NCBI GenBank assembly: GCA_964558665.1
Contig: CAZLFA010000059.1
Coordinates: 1 to 26,626 of the forward strand
Direction: 5' to 3'
Source of the DNA: CAZLFA01 sp964558665
GTDB lineage: Bacteria; Desulfobacterota; Syntrophia; Syntrophales; PHBD01
DNA length: 26,626 nucleotides
Both the position numbers and the translations under genes were made by a program. Shown here one piece after another: positions 8,305-16,790 of the stretch; position 1 is the stretch's first letter; the number at the start of each line of letters is the position of its first letter. Under the pieces are notes generated by a model. That model was given only the letters and a program-made list of their open reading frames with translations, made no database searches and was not told where the DNA came from.

Positions 8305-8315
8305 GATAACACCTC

Positions 8316-10382
8316 TCAGTTCAGGTTAAGCATGACAAGTATCATGTCGATTGCCTTTATTCCTATAAACGGCACCATGAGCCCTCCCACGCCGTAAATG
8401 ATCAGATTGCGGCGCAGGATTGCCGCGGCACCGCCGGAACGGTATTTGACGCCCCGCAGGGCAAGCGGAATGAGCGCGATGATGATGAGGGCGTTGAATA
8501 TGACTGCGGATAGGATGGCGCTCTGCGGGGTTGAGAGATTCATTATGTTCAGCGATGCCAGGCCCGGATATATTCCCGAGAAGGCGGCGGGCAGGATGGC
8601 AAAATATTTGGCTACGTCGTTGGAAATGCTGAAAGTGGTCAGCGTGCCCCGTGTCATGAGGAGCTGTTTCCCAATCCCGACTATCTCTATCAGCTTTGTG
8701 GGATTCGAATCGAGATCGATAAGATTCCCGGCCTCCTTTGCCGCCTGCGTGCCCGTGTTCATTGCCACCGCCACGTCGGCCTGAGCCAGCGCCGGCGCAT
8801 CGTTTGTCCCGTCTCCCGTCATTGCGACCAGATGCCCCTTGTCCTGGTAGGTGCGTATCAGTTTCAGTTTGGTCTCCGGCGTCGCCTGGGCGAGAAAATC
8901 GTCAACGCCAGCATCGGCGGCCACGGCTGCGGCGGTAAGAGGGTTGTCACCCGTGATCATCACCGTCCGTATGCCCATGCTGCGCAGTTCGCTGAAGCGC
9001 TCGCGTATGCCGCCTTTGACGATGTCGGTCAATCTTATTACACCGAGGACCCGGGAACCGTCTGCCACAACCAGAGGCGTTCCCCCCTGTACGGCGATGT
9101 CCTCCACAGCCGATATAATCTCCGCGGGGAAATGGCCGCCCAGTTCTGTTACATGGGATTTGATTGAATCGGCAGCTCCCTTGCGGATCTCGCGGCCGTC
9201 AAGATTGACGCCGCTCATGCGGGTTTTTGCTGAAAAGGGGATAAACCTGGCTCCCAGGGTTTTGATGTCCCGTTCGCGGATACCGTAGCTGTTTTTTGCC
9301 AGTACGACTATGCTTCGGCCTTCAGGCGTCTCGTCGGCAAGGGATGCAAGCTGCGCCGCGTCCGCCAGTTGCCTGGACGTAACTCCCTCCGCGGGGATGA
9401 GTTCCGTCGCCTCGCGGTTCCCGAGGGTTATGGTGCCGGTCTTGTCCAGAAGCAGTACGTCCACGTCGCCTGCCGCTTCAACGGCTTTGCCGGACATGGC
9501 GATGACGTTGGCCTGTATCATACGGTCCATGCCGGCGATGCCGATGGCGGACAGAAGCCCTCCTATCGTTGTGGGTATGAGGCATACAAGAAGGGCCGTA
9601 ACAACAGTCATGGTGATAGGCGAGCCCTGACCCGTGGCCTTTACGCTGTAGATTGAAAAAGGGATCAGCGTCACGGTGGCCAGAAGAAAGATCAGGGTAA
9701 GACCGGCCAGCAGAATATCCAGAGCGATTTCGTTGGGGGTCTTCCGGCGCTTTGCCCCTTCAACCATGGCGATCATTTTATCGAGAAACGTCTCACCGGG
9801 ATTCGCGGTGACGCGGATCATAAGTCTGTCGGAAAGAACCCTGGTCCCGCCTGTTACGGCGCTTCTGTCGCCGCCGCTTTCCCTGATCACGGGGGCACTC
9901 TCACCTGTGATGGCGCTTTCATCAACAGATGCAACGCCTGCTATCACCTCACCGTCGCCCGGGATCGTCTCGCCCGCTTCCACAATGACAATGTCGTCCT
10001 TCCGGAGCAGAGAACCGGCGACAATGGTTGCCTTTGCGTTCCAATCCGCTTCGGAGATACGTTTTGCCCTGACGTCCCGCCGCGAGCCTTTAAGCGATCT
10101 TGCCTGCGCCTTGCCTCTGCCTTCCGCCATGGCCTCGGCAAAATTGGCGAAGAGTACGGTGAACCACAGCCACAGGGAGATGGACAGAATGAAAGACGAC
10201 TTTTCCTCTCCATGCCCTAGAAGAGAAAGGCCAAAGAGAACCGTTGTCAGGATACATCCGGCTTCAACGACAAACATTACCGGATTTTTGATGATGTGCA
10301 GCGGATTGAGTTTGACGAAGGCGCCGATGAATGCCTGTTTCACGATATCTTTATCGAAAAGCGGGGATGCTTTTGTTTCCAT
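8316..10382 (-). CDS. kdpB: KdpB, P-type ATPase subunit of the potassium pump
   Basis: A 688-aa P-type ATPase of normal length for KdpB. The TGES motif is at 159-162; in Escherichia coli the serine at this position (Ser162) is the site of inhibitory phosphorylation. The phosphorylated aspartate is D313 in DKTGTITLG. MTGDGTNDAPALAQADVAVAMNTGTQAAKEA is the hinge and magnesium region. Membrane helices lie near the N-terminus, around 225-290, and at the C-terminus. It couples ATP hydrolysis to potassium transport through KdpA. AAGGAT precedes the start, and the gene is 19 nt behind kdpA. No missing catalytic residue is seen. Confidence 0.97.
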   Translation of the reverse strand: METKASPLFDKDIVKQAFIGAFVKLNPLHIIKNPVMFVVEAGCILTTVLFGLSLLGHGEEKSSFILSISLWLWFTVLFANFAEAMAEGRGKAQARSLKGSRRDVRAKRISEADWNAKATIVAGSLLRKDDIVIVEAGETIPGDGEVIAGVASVDESAITGESAPVIRESGGDRSAVTGGTRVLSDRLMIRVTANPGETFLDKMIAMVEGAKRRKTPNEIALDILLAGLTLIFLLATVTLIPFSIYSVKATGQGSPITMTVVTALLVCLIPTTIGGLLSAIGIAGMDRMIQANVIAMSGKAVEAAGDVDVLLLDKTGTITLGNREATELIPAEGVTSRQLADAAQLASLADETPEGRSIVVLAKNSYGIRERDIKTLGARFIPFSAKTRMSGVNLDGREIRKGAADSIKSHVTELGGHFPAEIISAVEDIAVQGGTPLVVADGSRVLGVIRLTDIVKGGIRERFSELRSMGIRTVMITGDNPLTAAAVAADAGVDDFLAQATPETKLKLIRTYQDKGHLVAMTGDGTNDAPALAQADVAVAMNTGTQAAKEAGNLIDLDSNPTKLIEIVGIGKQLLMTRGTLTTFSISNDVAKYFAILPAAFSGIYPGLASLNIMNLSTPQSAILSAVIFNALIIIALIPLALRGVKYRSGGAAAILRRNLIIYGVGGLMVPFIGIKAIDMILVMLNLN

Positions 10383-10401
10383 TGCAAGATCCTTTCTTAT
10401 A

Positions 10402-12144
10402 TCAGCGTATCCAGGACAGATGTTCGGCGACGGGCCCCAGCGCCAGTACGGGTATGAAGGTGAGCGCGCCGACCAGAATAATCACTGCAACCAGAAAGAG
10501 CACGAAAAGAGGTGAATGCGTGGGCAGTGTACCCGCTCCGGCAGGAACCGTTTTCTTGCGGGCAAGAGCGCCGGCCGCCGCCAGTACGGGCATGATTATC
10601 CAGAAACGCCCGATCAGCATGGCGCAGCCCAGAGAGATATTATAAAAAAGCGAATTTGCGTTCAGGCCGGCGAAGGCGCTTCCGTTGTTGTTGGCCGCCG
10701 AGGAGAAGGCATAAAGGATTTCCGTGAGTCCATGTGGACCGCCGTTAAATATGCCGGCCAGCCCTGGCTTCGTCACTACGGCGACGGCCGTGCCGATGAG
10801 AACGAGCGCTGCGGGAATGAGAATAACCAGAGCGGCCATTTTAACTTCAAATGCCTCTATCTTTTTGCCGAGGTATTCCGGTGTTCGTCCTACCATCAGC
10901 CCTGCCACGAATACGGTGATAATGACAAACATCAGCATTCCGTAGAGACCCGACCCGACTCCTCCAAATACAATCTCGCCCAGTTGCATAAGCCACAGGG
11001 GCACAAGTCCCCCCAGCGGTGTAAATGAATCATGCATCGCATTTACGGAACCGTTGGAAGCAGCGGTTGTAACGACGGCCCAGAGAACAGAGTTGGCGAT
11101 CCCGAAGCGGACTTCCTTGCCCTCCATGTTGCCCCCCGACTGCAGGGTACCGGTTGTCGTGTCGACGTTCATTGTACGGACAGACGCACTTCCCTGCTGC
11201 TCGTTGAAAAGACAGACGCCAAGGAGCGGGAGAATAATTATCAGCATCGCTGCCAGCAGCGCCCATCCCTGTCTCCTGTCTCCCACCATCCCGCCAAAAG
11301 TGATACAAAAGGCGGCGGGCAGCAAAAGAATGGCAAGCATTTCCAGGAAGTTGGTCAGAGGAGTAGGATTTTCGAGCGGGTGAGCCGAGTTGGTATTGAA
11401 AAATCCGCCGCCATTTGTTCCCAACTGCTTGATGGCGATCTGGCTCGCCGCAGGACCCAGGGGAATAACCTGCTCTGTTACCGGATTGCCTTTTTCGTCG
11501 ACTGTCTGTTCAATGAGTTCAACCTTGACCGGGCTGTGGAAAGTCTGGACAACACCCTGAGAGACAAGAATCAACGCCAAAAACAGAGACAAGGGCAGAA
11601 GTATGTAGAGTACGGATCTCGTCAAGTCGACCCAGACGTTGCCGATGGTCTGCGAGAGTGTTCTTTTCAGGCCGCGGATAAACGCTATCAGCACCGACAT
11701 GCCGGAGGCGGCGGAAACGAAATTCTGCACGGCAAGCCCCAGCATCTGCGTGAGAAAGCTCATGGTAGTCTCTCCGCCGTAGGACTGCCAGTTTGTATTG
11801 GTTACAAAGCTCACAGCAGTATTGAAGGCAAGATCAGGGGCAACTGCAGGCAATCCTTGGGGATTGAGCGGCAGCAATGCCTGGCAGCGCTGCAGCAGAT
11901 AAACAAAAATCCACCCGGTAACGCTGAAAATAATCGTGCCGGTGGCATATTCTTTCCACGTCATCTCGTGGTCTTTATCGATCCGGCAGACCCTGTAAAT
12001 CCACCTTTCCAGGGGAAGAACGATCCTGCTGATGATTACGGGACTTCCCGAGTAGACTTTGGCCATGTAGTTTCCCAGAGGGACAGCCGCTGCCAGCAGC
12101 ACGGCAAAGTAAACTGCAATCTGTGTTATTCCGTTGACTGTCAT
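10402..12144 (-). CDS. kdpA: KdpA, potassium-binding channel-like subunit
   Basis: A 580-aa polytopic inner-membrane protein, the potassium-selective subunit of KdpFABC. It begins MTVNGITQIAVYFAVLLAAAV and contains the family blocks SFVTNTNWQSYGGE, QLGTNGGGFFNTNSAHP and FSSAANNNGSAFAGL, which carry pore-loop residues. About ten membrane segments are expected. Its ATG overlaps the kdpF stop codon (ATGA at 12141-12144), so translation of the two is coupled. Long open frames on the opposite strand here are codon-bias shadows. Confidence 0.97.
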   Translation of the reverse strand: MTVNGITQIAVYFAVLLAAAVPLGNYMAKVYSGSPVIISRIVLPLERWIYRVCRIDKDHEMTWKEYATGTIIFSVTGWIFVYLLQRCQALLPLNPQGLPAVAPDLAFNTAVSFVTNTNWQSYGGETTMSFLTQMLGLAVQNFVSAASGMSVLIAFIRGLKRTLSQTIGNVWVDLTRSVLYILLPLSLFLALILVSQGVVQTFHSPVKVELIEQTVDEKGNPVTEQVIPLGPAASQIAIKQLGTNGGGFFNTNSAHPLENPTPLTNFLEMLAILLLPAAFCITFGGMVGDRRQGWALLAAMLIIILPLLGVCLFNEQQGSASVRTMNVDTTTGTLQSGGNMEGKEVRFGIANSVLWAVVTTAASNGSVNAMHDSFTPLGGLVPLWLMQLGEIVFGGVGSGLYGMLMFVIITVFVAGLMVGRTPEYLGKKIEAFEVKMAALVILIPAALVLIGTAVAVVTKPGLAGIFNGGPHGLTEILYAFSSAANNNGSAFAGLNANSLFYNISLGCAMLIGRFWIIMPVLAAAGALARKKTVPAGAGTLPTHSPLFVLFLVAVIILVGALTFIPVLALGPVAEHLSWIR

Positions 12145-12233
12145 GAGAACAACTCCGGCTTAAGCAGTGCAGCAAACAGGTAAACGGCCAGCCCGGCCGC
12201 GATAATCATCCCGGTGAGATAAAAGACATCCAT
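12141..12233 (-). CDS. kdpF: KdpF, small accessory subunit of the potassium pump
   Basis: A 30-aa single-span membrane peptide starting MDVFYLTGMIIAAGLAVYLF and ending ALLKPELFS. The size (Escherichia coli KdpF has 29 residues), hydrophobicity, the YL.(Y)LF.ALL..E pattern and the position directly before kdpA identify it. KdpF stabilises the KdpFABC complex. A perfect AGGAGG Shine-Dalgarno lies 5 nt upstream of the ATG, and the stop overlaps the kdpA start as ATGA. Confidence 0.88.
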   Translation of the reverse strand: MDVFYLTGMIIAAGLAVYLFAALLKPELFS

Positions 12234-12242
12234 AAAATCCTC

Positions 12243-12323
12243 CTAAAGCATGTCAAATGTTTTAATCAGCAGCCATGTCAGGCAGAAAAAAATTACAATT
12301 GTAAAAATAAATACTATGTCCAT
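12243..12323 (-). CDS. 26-aa membrane microprotein preceding kdpF
   Basis: A 26-codon ORF: MDIVFIFTIVIFFCLTW, then LLIKTFDML. It is one hydrophobic helix with a short charged C-terminus. AAAGGAGACGGT immediately precedes the ATG at 12323, as strong a ribosome-binding site as any in the window. Its TAG stop is merged with the AGGAGG of kdpF (TAGGAGG), so translation is likely coupled. It resembles kdpF in type but not in sequence. I recall short proteins with a similar MD..F....FF..(S/T)W..(I/V)(K/R)...(D/E) pattern upstream of kdpF in other bacteria, usually annotated without a real function; that is memory, not a search. It may be an extra small subunit or regulator of the Kdp pump. Confidence 0.7.
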   Translation of the reverse strand: MDIVFIFTIVIFFCLTWLLIKTFDML

Positions 12324-12351
12324 ACCGTCTCCTTTATTGTTGCTTATTATG

Positions 12352-12413
12352 ATAACAAGTCTAATGTCAGGATGCTGTAAAGATGAGCAGCAAATGCATA
12401 AAAATTATATAAA
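12352..12413 (-). promoter_or_regulatory. Candidate kdp promoter with KdpE-like box
   Basis: On the minus strand TTTACA (12376-12381) and TGTTAT (12352-12357) are 18 bp apart. Upstream lies TTTATATAATTTTTATG (12397-12413), which matches 12 of 17 positions of the T-rich KdpE binding site known from Escherichia coli and sits at a similar distance above the -35 box. The match is suggestive only, as T-rich sequence is common here. Confidence 0.35.
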
Positions 12414-12570
12414 GAAATATTGGATGGTTTAAGTCTTCCTCCTTCGGTATTTTTTTAAAAACAACTGTGGTATATGACATTAGCTGTACGATATCCCGTC
12501 AATTGCCGTCTCATTGTGACGTATGTTTGAGATTCAATCTTGAACAGGAATGGCAGGGGAGGGACTTCTG

Positions 12571-12603
12571 ATGATGAAAAGGGAAACAACGCATGACTGC
12601 TGA
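12571..12603 (+). CDS. Possible 10-aa leader ORF (MMKRETTHDC) coupled to the epimerase
   Basis: AGGGGAGGG (12555-12563) is the only strong Shine-Dalgarno in this gap, and it sits 7 nt upstream of ATG 12571, not of the epimerase ATG 12593. The frame from 12571 reads MMKRETTHDC and stops at 12601-12603, so it overlaps the epimerase start by 11 nt. An in-frame TGA at 12575-12577 rules out an upstream epimerase start. The leader peptide may therefore deliver ribosomes to the epimerase by reinitiation. It could also be chance. Confidence 0.35.
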   Translation: MMKRETTHDC

Positions 12604-13576
12604 AAGTGAATTGCGCAGGCCTGTCTGTATTGTCACCGGTTGTGCCGGTTTTGTCGGCAGCCACCTTGTAGAAGCATTGTTGCAGGAAGGGCATGAAGTT
12701 GTCGGCATCGACAACTTTTTCTCCGGCAGGCAAGAAAACATGGCCGGTTTCTTCAGCGAGCCCCGGTTTTCATTTTATGAAAATTCGATAACCGATCCGG
12801 AGTTGCTCAATCGCATTTATGAACGCCATGGAAGGCCTCAGCATGTATTTCACCTTGCGGCCGTTGTAAGTGTTCCCTATTCCATGGAATATCCGGTTGA
12901 GACCATGGAAATAAACTGCGATGCAACGGTACGGCTTTTACGGGAAGCGGAGAGAATCGGGGTGAAACGGTTTGTCTTTGCCGGTTCGGCAGCGGAATAC
13001 GGAAATGAAGAACGGTTGCCGATTCGTGAGGAGTATGCCGACGACTATACTGTTCAACTGAGCCCTTACGGACGCGCCAAATATCTCGCATCCCGTCAGG
13101 TTGCGGGAAGCTCCATAGGGACGGTTCTGCGCTTCTTCAACATCTACGGACCCAGACAGGATCCGAAGAGTCAGTACAGCGGTGTGATCTCACGATTTCT
13201 CTTTGCCGCCGAGAGAAGCAAGCCCCTGACAATTCACGGGAACGGCAGGCAATTCAGAGACTTCATTTTTGTTGAAGATGTCGTCAATTCCTATCTGGCG
13301 GCAGCGGGAATAGGAAAAAGATTCAATATGCCTCCCCCGGGCTGCTACAATATCGGAAGCGGCACGGCGACATCCATTGCAGAACTGGCAGAAGCAATTT
13401 GCAGTATAACGGGCATAAGCCACAAAATTACGTTTGACTCTCCTCGTGAAGGCGACATCATGTACTCGCTCGCCGATATGAACAAGTTCTTCAGGGCTTC
13501 ATCATGGCGCCCTGCCGTCACCCTTCATGATGGGCTTCGTCGCACCCGGTTTAGCACCTTCAATCAAGAAGTCTGA
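12593..13576 (+). CDS. NAD-dependent sugar-nucleotide epimerase/dehydratase (extended SDR)
   Basis: A 327-aa extended short-chain dehydrogenase/reductase similar to UDP-hexose or UDP-hexuronate 4-epimerases (GalE/WbpP-like). The Rossmann motif TGCAGFVGS is at residues 15-23, with the NAD-ribose acidic residue D40 in GIDNF. The catalytic set is S132 (GSAAEYG) and Y159/K163 (SPYGRAK). RFFNIYGPRQDP and FRDFIFVEDVV are conserved substrate-domain blocks. The likely role is making a nucleotide sugar for lipopolysaccharide or exopolysaccharide; the exact substrate cannot be told. There are no glycosyltransferase neighbours. It is divergent from the kdp operon, and its last 75 bp overlap the convergent histidine kinase gene. 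Its own Shine-Dalgarno is weak, and a leader ORF precedes it. Confidence 0.88.
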   Translation: MTAESELRRPVCIVTGCAGFVGSHLVEALLQEGHEVVGIDNFFSGRQENMAGFFSEPRFSFYENSITDPELLNRIYERHGRPQHVFHLAAVVSVPYSMEYPVETMEINCDATVRLLREAERIGVKRFVFAGSAAEYGNEERLPIREEYADDYTVQLSPYGRAKYLASRQVAGSSIGTVLRFFNIYGPRQDPKSQYSGVISRFLFAAERSKPLTIHGNGRQFRDFIFVEDVVNSYLAAAGIGKRFNMPPPGCYNIGSGTATSIAELAEAICSITGISHKITFDSPREGDIMYSLADMNKFFRASSWRPAVTLHDGLRRTRFSTFNQEV

Positions 13577-14728
13577 CGGTTGTTGGCCGGCCGTTTTCTT
13601 TGTGTCCTCTTTGAACCTGGAATCAACCGGAAATGCCGGCAGGTATATCTGAAAAACGGTTCCGCCCCCCTTGTTTGATTCCACGGAAATTGAACCTTCA
13701 TGCTTTCTGACGATGGAATAGCAGATCGCGAGGCCGAGCCCCATGCCCTTTGTTGCCCCCATGTCCTTGGTTGTGAAATAGGGATCAAATATCCTGGGAA
13801 GATTTTCGGCAGGGATGCCTATGCCCTGATCGGCAACGCTCCATTTTACATAAGTTCCTTCCGGCAGGGGAAGACCGCTGTTTTCCCAGGCAATATAGTT
13901 TTCTGCGCTTATTGTGATTATTCCACCGCCAGGCATCGCCTCTGCGGCATTTATAATGAGATTGCGCGCAACCTGTTTTATCTGATCCTCGTCAATATTG
14001 ACCGGCCAGAGATTGTCGGGCACAGAGAATGAAAAACTCACTCCCGATCCCGCAATGGAGAAATCCATGCTCTTTCTCAATAAAGGTTCCAGAAATGTTA
14101 TCTTTCTCCATGGATTGTCTCCTATGGAAAAGGTGATGAGGCGTTTTGTCAGCTCACTTGCCTGAAATGCCGCTTTTTCGGCCTTTTTGAGAATGAGCAG
14201 GGTTTCGTCATCATTAACCATTGTCTGGGCTATGGAAATGTATCCGAGAAGAATCGACAGCAGGTTATTGAAGTCGTGAGCGATGCCTCCCGCCAGAACC
14301 CCTACCGATTCAAGCTTCCGTGATCTTAGCGTATCCTCTTCCCTCCGCCTGCGGGAGGTGATGTCGCGTCCGACTCCGCGGAACCCCGTTGCGTCGCCGT
14401 TTGCATCTTTTATAATGGAGATAGATGTTTCAAGCCACCTTTTGCCTCCATCCTTTCTGATGATTTCAAAATCGTAGAAAGCCGCCGAATTTCCGTTGGT
14501 TCTGATTGAGTTGAGAACTTTTCTGATTTTTTCCGCAGTATTGCCGTCTGTTATTTTCTCAAACCCCATGCCGGGGAGTTCTGTTTCAGAATATCCAAGA
14601 ATACGGGAGAGCGCCTGGTTGAAGAAAGTAATTCTCCCATCCAGGTTGACCTCCACATATGTTTCTTCAATACTGTCCAGAATGCACCGGTACCGTTCTT
14701 CGCTTTCCTCATGGAAATGTTTATGCAT
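13502..14728 (-). CDS. PAS-domain sensor histidine kinase (orphan)
   Basis: A 408-aa kinase with no membrane segment, so probably cytoplasmic. A PAS domain spans residues about 10-125 (YRCILDSIEETYVEVNLDGRI and later GRDITSRRR). The HisKA region has phosphoacceptor H151 in GGIAHDFNNLL, the NtrB-like subtype. The HATPase has NLIINAAEAMPGGG, VADQGIGIP, FDPYFTTK and GMGLGLAICYSIV. A 40-residue tail rich in K, G and P follows the last ATPase strand. No response regulator gene is adjacent, so it is an orphan kinase here. GAGG sits 6 nt upstream of the ATG. Its 3' end is antisense to the last 25 codons of the epimerase gene. Confidence 0.9.
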   Translation of the reverse strand: MHKHFHEESEERYRCILDSIEETYVEVNLDGRITFFNQALSRILGYSETELPGMGFEKITDGNTAEKIRKVLNSIRTNGNSAAFYDFEIIRKDGGKRWLETSISIIKDANGDATGFRGVGRDITSRRRREEDTLRSRKLESVGVLAGGIAHDFNNLLSILLGYISIAQTMVNDDETLLILKKAEKAAFQASELTKRLITFSIGDNPWRKITFLEPLLRKSMDFSIAGSGVSFSFSVPDNLWPVNIDEDQIKQVARNLIINAAEAMPGGGIITISAENYIAWENSGLPLPEGTYVKWSVADQGIGIPAENLPRIFDPYFTTKDMGATKGMGLGLAICYSIVRKHEGSISVESNKGGGTVFQIYLPAFPVDSRFKEDTKKTAGQQPSDFLIEGAKPGATKPIMKGDGRAP

Positions 14729-15237
14729 GCTGTCCTCTTTAAGATCAGCTATCCGCTGTAATAAAAAAGAATCGGCTGTCAGATGCCTGTCTTTCGGAAA
14801 CCATTATTTCCATATCCGGAATGCCCGGCTTGAATTTGAACTGTCATGATAATATCAGGGATTATTCTAAAACCTCTGTTCAGTAAAAATAAGGTATACC
14901 GAGAGTAAAACCGGAAAACAATTTCTTCCCTGATTTGTGTCAAAAGATGCATCTCTATATCAAAAATATGATTCAAAAGCGATTTTTTATTGCTATATTT
15001 GCGCCGGGAATACAGGATGAATCTTGGCAATCATTTCTGTTGTTAAAACAAGCTGTTGAATATTAACATGATAACCGGTTCGGAACAATAAACGTGCCTT
15101 GATTATTTGTATTTGTTGTGTTACTCCCTGTCAAAATTTGCCGGTCATAATTGATTTCTTTTTGTTTATTTTAATTTTTGCGGATCCATCGTTGTAATGG
15201 ATTCTTTTTTTTACAGAAGAGAGAAACCCCAAAAAAT
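14729..15237. other. 509-bp intergenic region between divergent genes
   Basis: This gap separates the start of the histidine kinase (minus) from that of uppS (plus), so both promoters should lie here. The uppS-proximal part (15100-15180) is T-rich with TTGATT elements at 15099 and 15151, but no pair with a clean -10 was found. A minus-strand frame at 14779-15030 has atypical composition for a protein and no good Shine-Dalgarno. No RNA gene or sigma-54-type site was recognised. Confidence 0.4.
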
Positions 15238-15975
15238 ATGAAAAACATTGACATGCAAAATCTTCCCCGCCATATTGCCATCATCATGGACGGCAACGGC
15301 CGCTGGGCTCAGAAACATGCAATGGGGCGGGTGTCCGGACATAAGAAGGGCGCCGAAGCAGTACGGGTTACGGTAAGAACATGCCGCGAGATCGGCATTG
15401 AATATCTTACCCTTTATGCGCTTTCCGTGGAGAATCTGCAGAGGCCGTCTTTCGAAGTTGAGGCCCTGATGAATCTGCTTCAGGATTACCTGCGCTCGGA
15501 ACTGGACGATATGCTTGCCAATAATATCCGCCTGACGACCATCGGACGCATGTCGTCACTGGCTGATTCTGTCAGAGGGCTGCTGCAGGATGTGATGGAA
15601 AAGACGGCCGCCAATGACGGCATGGTTCTTACCCTGGCTCTGAGTTACGGCGGCAGGGATGAGATCATAAGCGCTGTGACCAAAATAGCTGAAGATGTAA
15701 AATCAGGCAAAATAGGCGTTAATGATATTTCGAGCGAACTCTTCGATGGTTACCTGGATACACGCGGGATGCCGGTGCCTGACCTGCTTATCAGAACAAG
15801 CGGAGAGTACCGGATCAGTAACTTTCTCCTCTGGCAGATGGCCTACACCGAATTCCATTTTACCGATGTCCTGTGGCCGGATTTCGGCCGCGGAGACCTT
15901 ATGAAAGCGATTGCCGATTACCAGCAGCGGGAGAGGCGTTTCGGTTTGACGGCTGAACAATTAAACGGAAAGTAA
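15238..15975 (+). CDS. uppS: Undecaprenyl diphosphate synthase (UppS)
   Basis: A 245-aa cis-prenyltransferase that condenses isopentenyl diphosphate units onto farnesyl diphosphate to make the C55 carrier for peptidoglycan and O-antigen. The catalytic aspartate is D18 in IAIIMDGNGRWA; SGHKKGAEAV, YALSVENLQRP and RTSGE (186-190) followed by ISNFLLWQ are family signatures. The start at 15238 fits the family N-terminus; a possible upstream start at 15178 adds an unconserved extension. It is the first gene of a tight cluster, 5 nt from cdsA. Confidence 0.96.
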   Translation: MKNIDMQNLPRHIAIIMDGNGRWAQKHAMGRVSGHKKGAEAVRVTVRTCREIGIEYLTLYALSVENLQRPSFEVEALMNLLQDYLRSELDDMLANNIRLTTIGRMSSLADSVRGLLQDVMEKTAANDGMVLTLALSYGGRDEIISAVTKIAEDVKSGKIGVNDISSELFDGYLDTRGMPVPDLLIRTSGEYRISNFLLWQMAYTEFHFTDVLWPDFGRGDLMKAIADYQQRERRFGLTAEQLNGK

Positions 15976-15980
15976 ACATC

Positions 15981-16790
15981 ATGGCTTCATCACATATAAA
16001 CAGATGGCTCACCGCCCTTGTTGCAGTTCCGGCGCTCTTCAGTCTCATCTATTTCGGTTCGAAGGAGATGTTTGACGCGCTGATCGTCGCTGTCATCATG
16101 ATCGGCATGCATGAGTATCAGACAATGGCATTAGGCAGCGGCCATGCCCTGGAAAAGGCCGAAGGGTTCGTTTTCGCGATGCTCATTGCCGTCTCCTTCT
16201 ACGCGGGTGATGCAACATCCTCCATGGCAGTTGTCTCTTTTGCCTTTTTGATCTCCTTTTTTGTCTATACGGTGAGAATCAAGGATCAGGTATTTGATGT
16301 CGTTCCAGCCATGAAACTGGTTTTCGGGCTGTTGTACATCCCTCTGATGATGTCTCATTTTATACTGCTCAGGAACCATCCTCAGGGGGTTTTATGGATA
16401 TTTTTCATCCTGTTTCTGGCCTTTTCGGGAGATGTCGCGGCATTCTATGTCGGCAGGACCTGGGGCAAGAGAAGGCTGCTTCCCGCCGTAAGTCCGGGAA
16501 AAACGATAGAAGGCATAATTGGACTTGTCTTCGGAAGCCTGATCGGGTGTGTGGCCTTCCAGTATTTTTTCTTTCCGCAGCTTCCGGTCTATCATGCCGC
16601 CATTATGGGGGTGTTTGGAAGCATTCTGGGGCAGCTCGGTGATCTTTGCGAATCTGCAGTAAAAAGAGCTTCCGGCGTCAAGGATTCAGGGTCGATCCTG
16701 CCCGGGCACGGAGGGATCATGGATCGTCTTGACTGTCTGATATTTATTGGCCCGTTTGTTTATTATTATCAACAATTTCTGGTGAAATGA
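15981..16790 (+). CDS. cdsA: CDP-diacylglycerol synthase (CdsA)
   Basis: A 269-aa polytopic membrane enzyme that forms CDP-diacylglycerol from phosphatidic acid and CTP. Several hydrophobic segments are seen, with the family motif near the C-terminus (about 229-254): KDSGSILPGHGGIMDRLD. FSGDVAAFYVGRTWGKR and SPGKTIEG are further conserved blocks. Its product supplies PssA encoded 4 kb downstream. The stop overlaps the dxr start as ATGA (16787-16790). Confidence 0.95.
   Translation: MASSHINRWLTALVAVPALFSLIYFGSKEMFDALIVAVIMIGMHEYQTMALGSGHALEKAEGFVFAMLIAVSFYAGDATSSMAVVSFAFLISFFVYTVRIKDQVFDVVPAMKLVFGLLYIPLMMSHFILLRNHPQGVLWIFFILFLAFSGDVAAFYVGRTWGKRRLLPAVSPGKTIEGIIGLVFGSLIGCVAFQYFFFPQLPVYHAAIMGVFGSILGQLGDLCESAVKRASGVKDSGSILPGHGGIMDRLDCLIFIGPFVYYYQQFLVK

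Noticed and set aside
9676..10515. Plus-strand open frame of 279 codons opposite kdpB
   Set aside because: Shadow of kdpB, rich in Ser, Arg and Pro, as expected from the antisense of a conserved membrane protein.
11032..12183. Long plus-strand open frame (383 codons) opposite kdpA
   Set aside because: It lies entirely across kdpA, kdpF and their junction, has low-complexity composition typical of an antisense shadow, and shows no recognisable domain; kdpA is certain.
12250..12432. Plus-strand 60-codon frame in the kdp promoter region
   Set aside because: It overlaps the microprotein and the predicted kdp promoter on the other strand, and it has no Shine-Dalgarno or family resemblance.
14779..15030. 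Minus-strand 83-codon frame upstream of the histidine kinase
   Set aside because: It has no good ribosome-binding site or recognisable family and lies in what should be the promoter region of two divergent genes; kept only as intergenic DNA.
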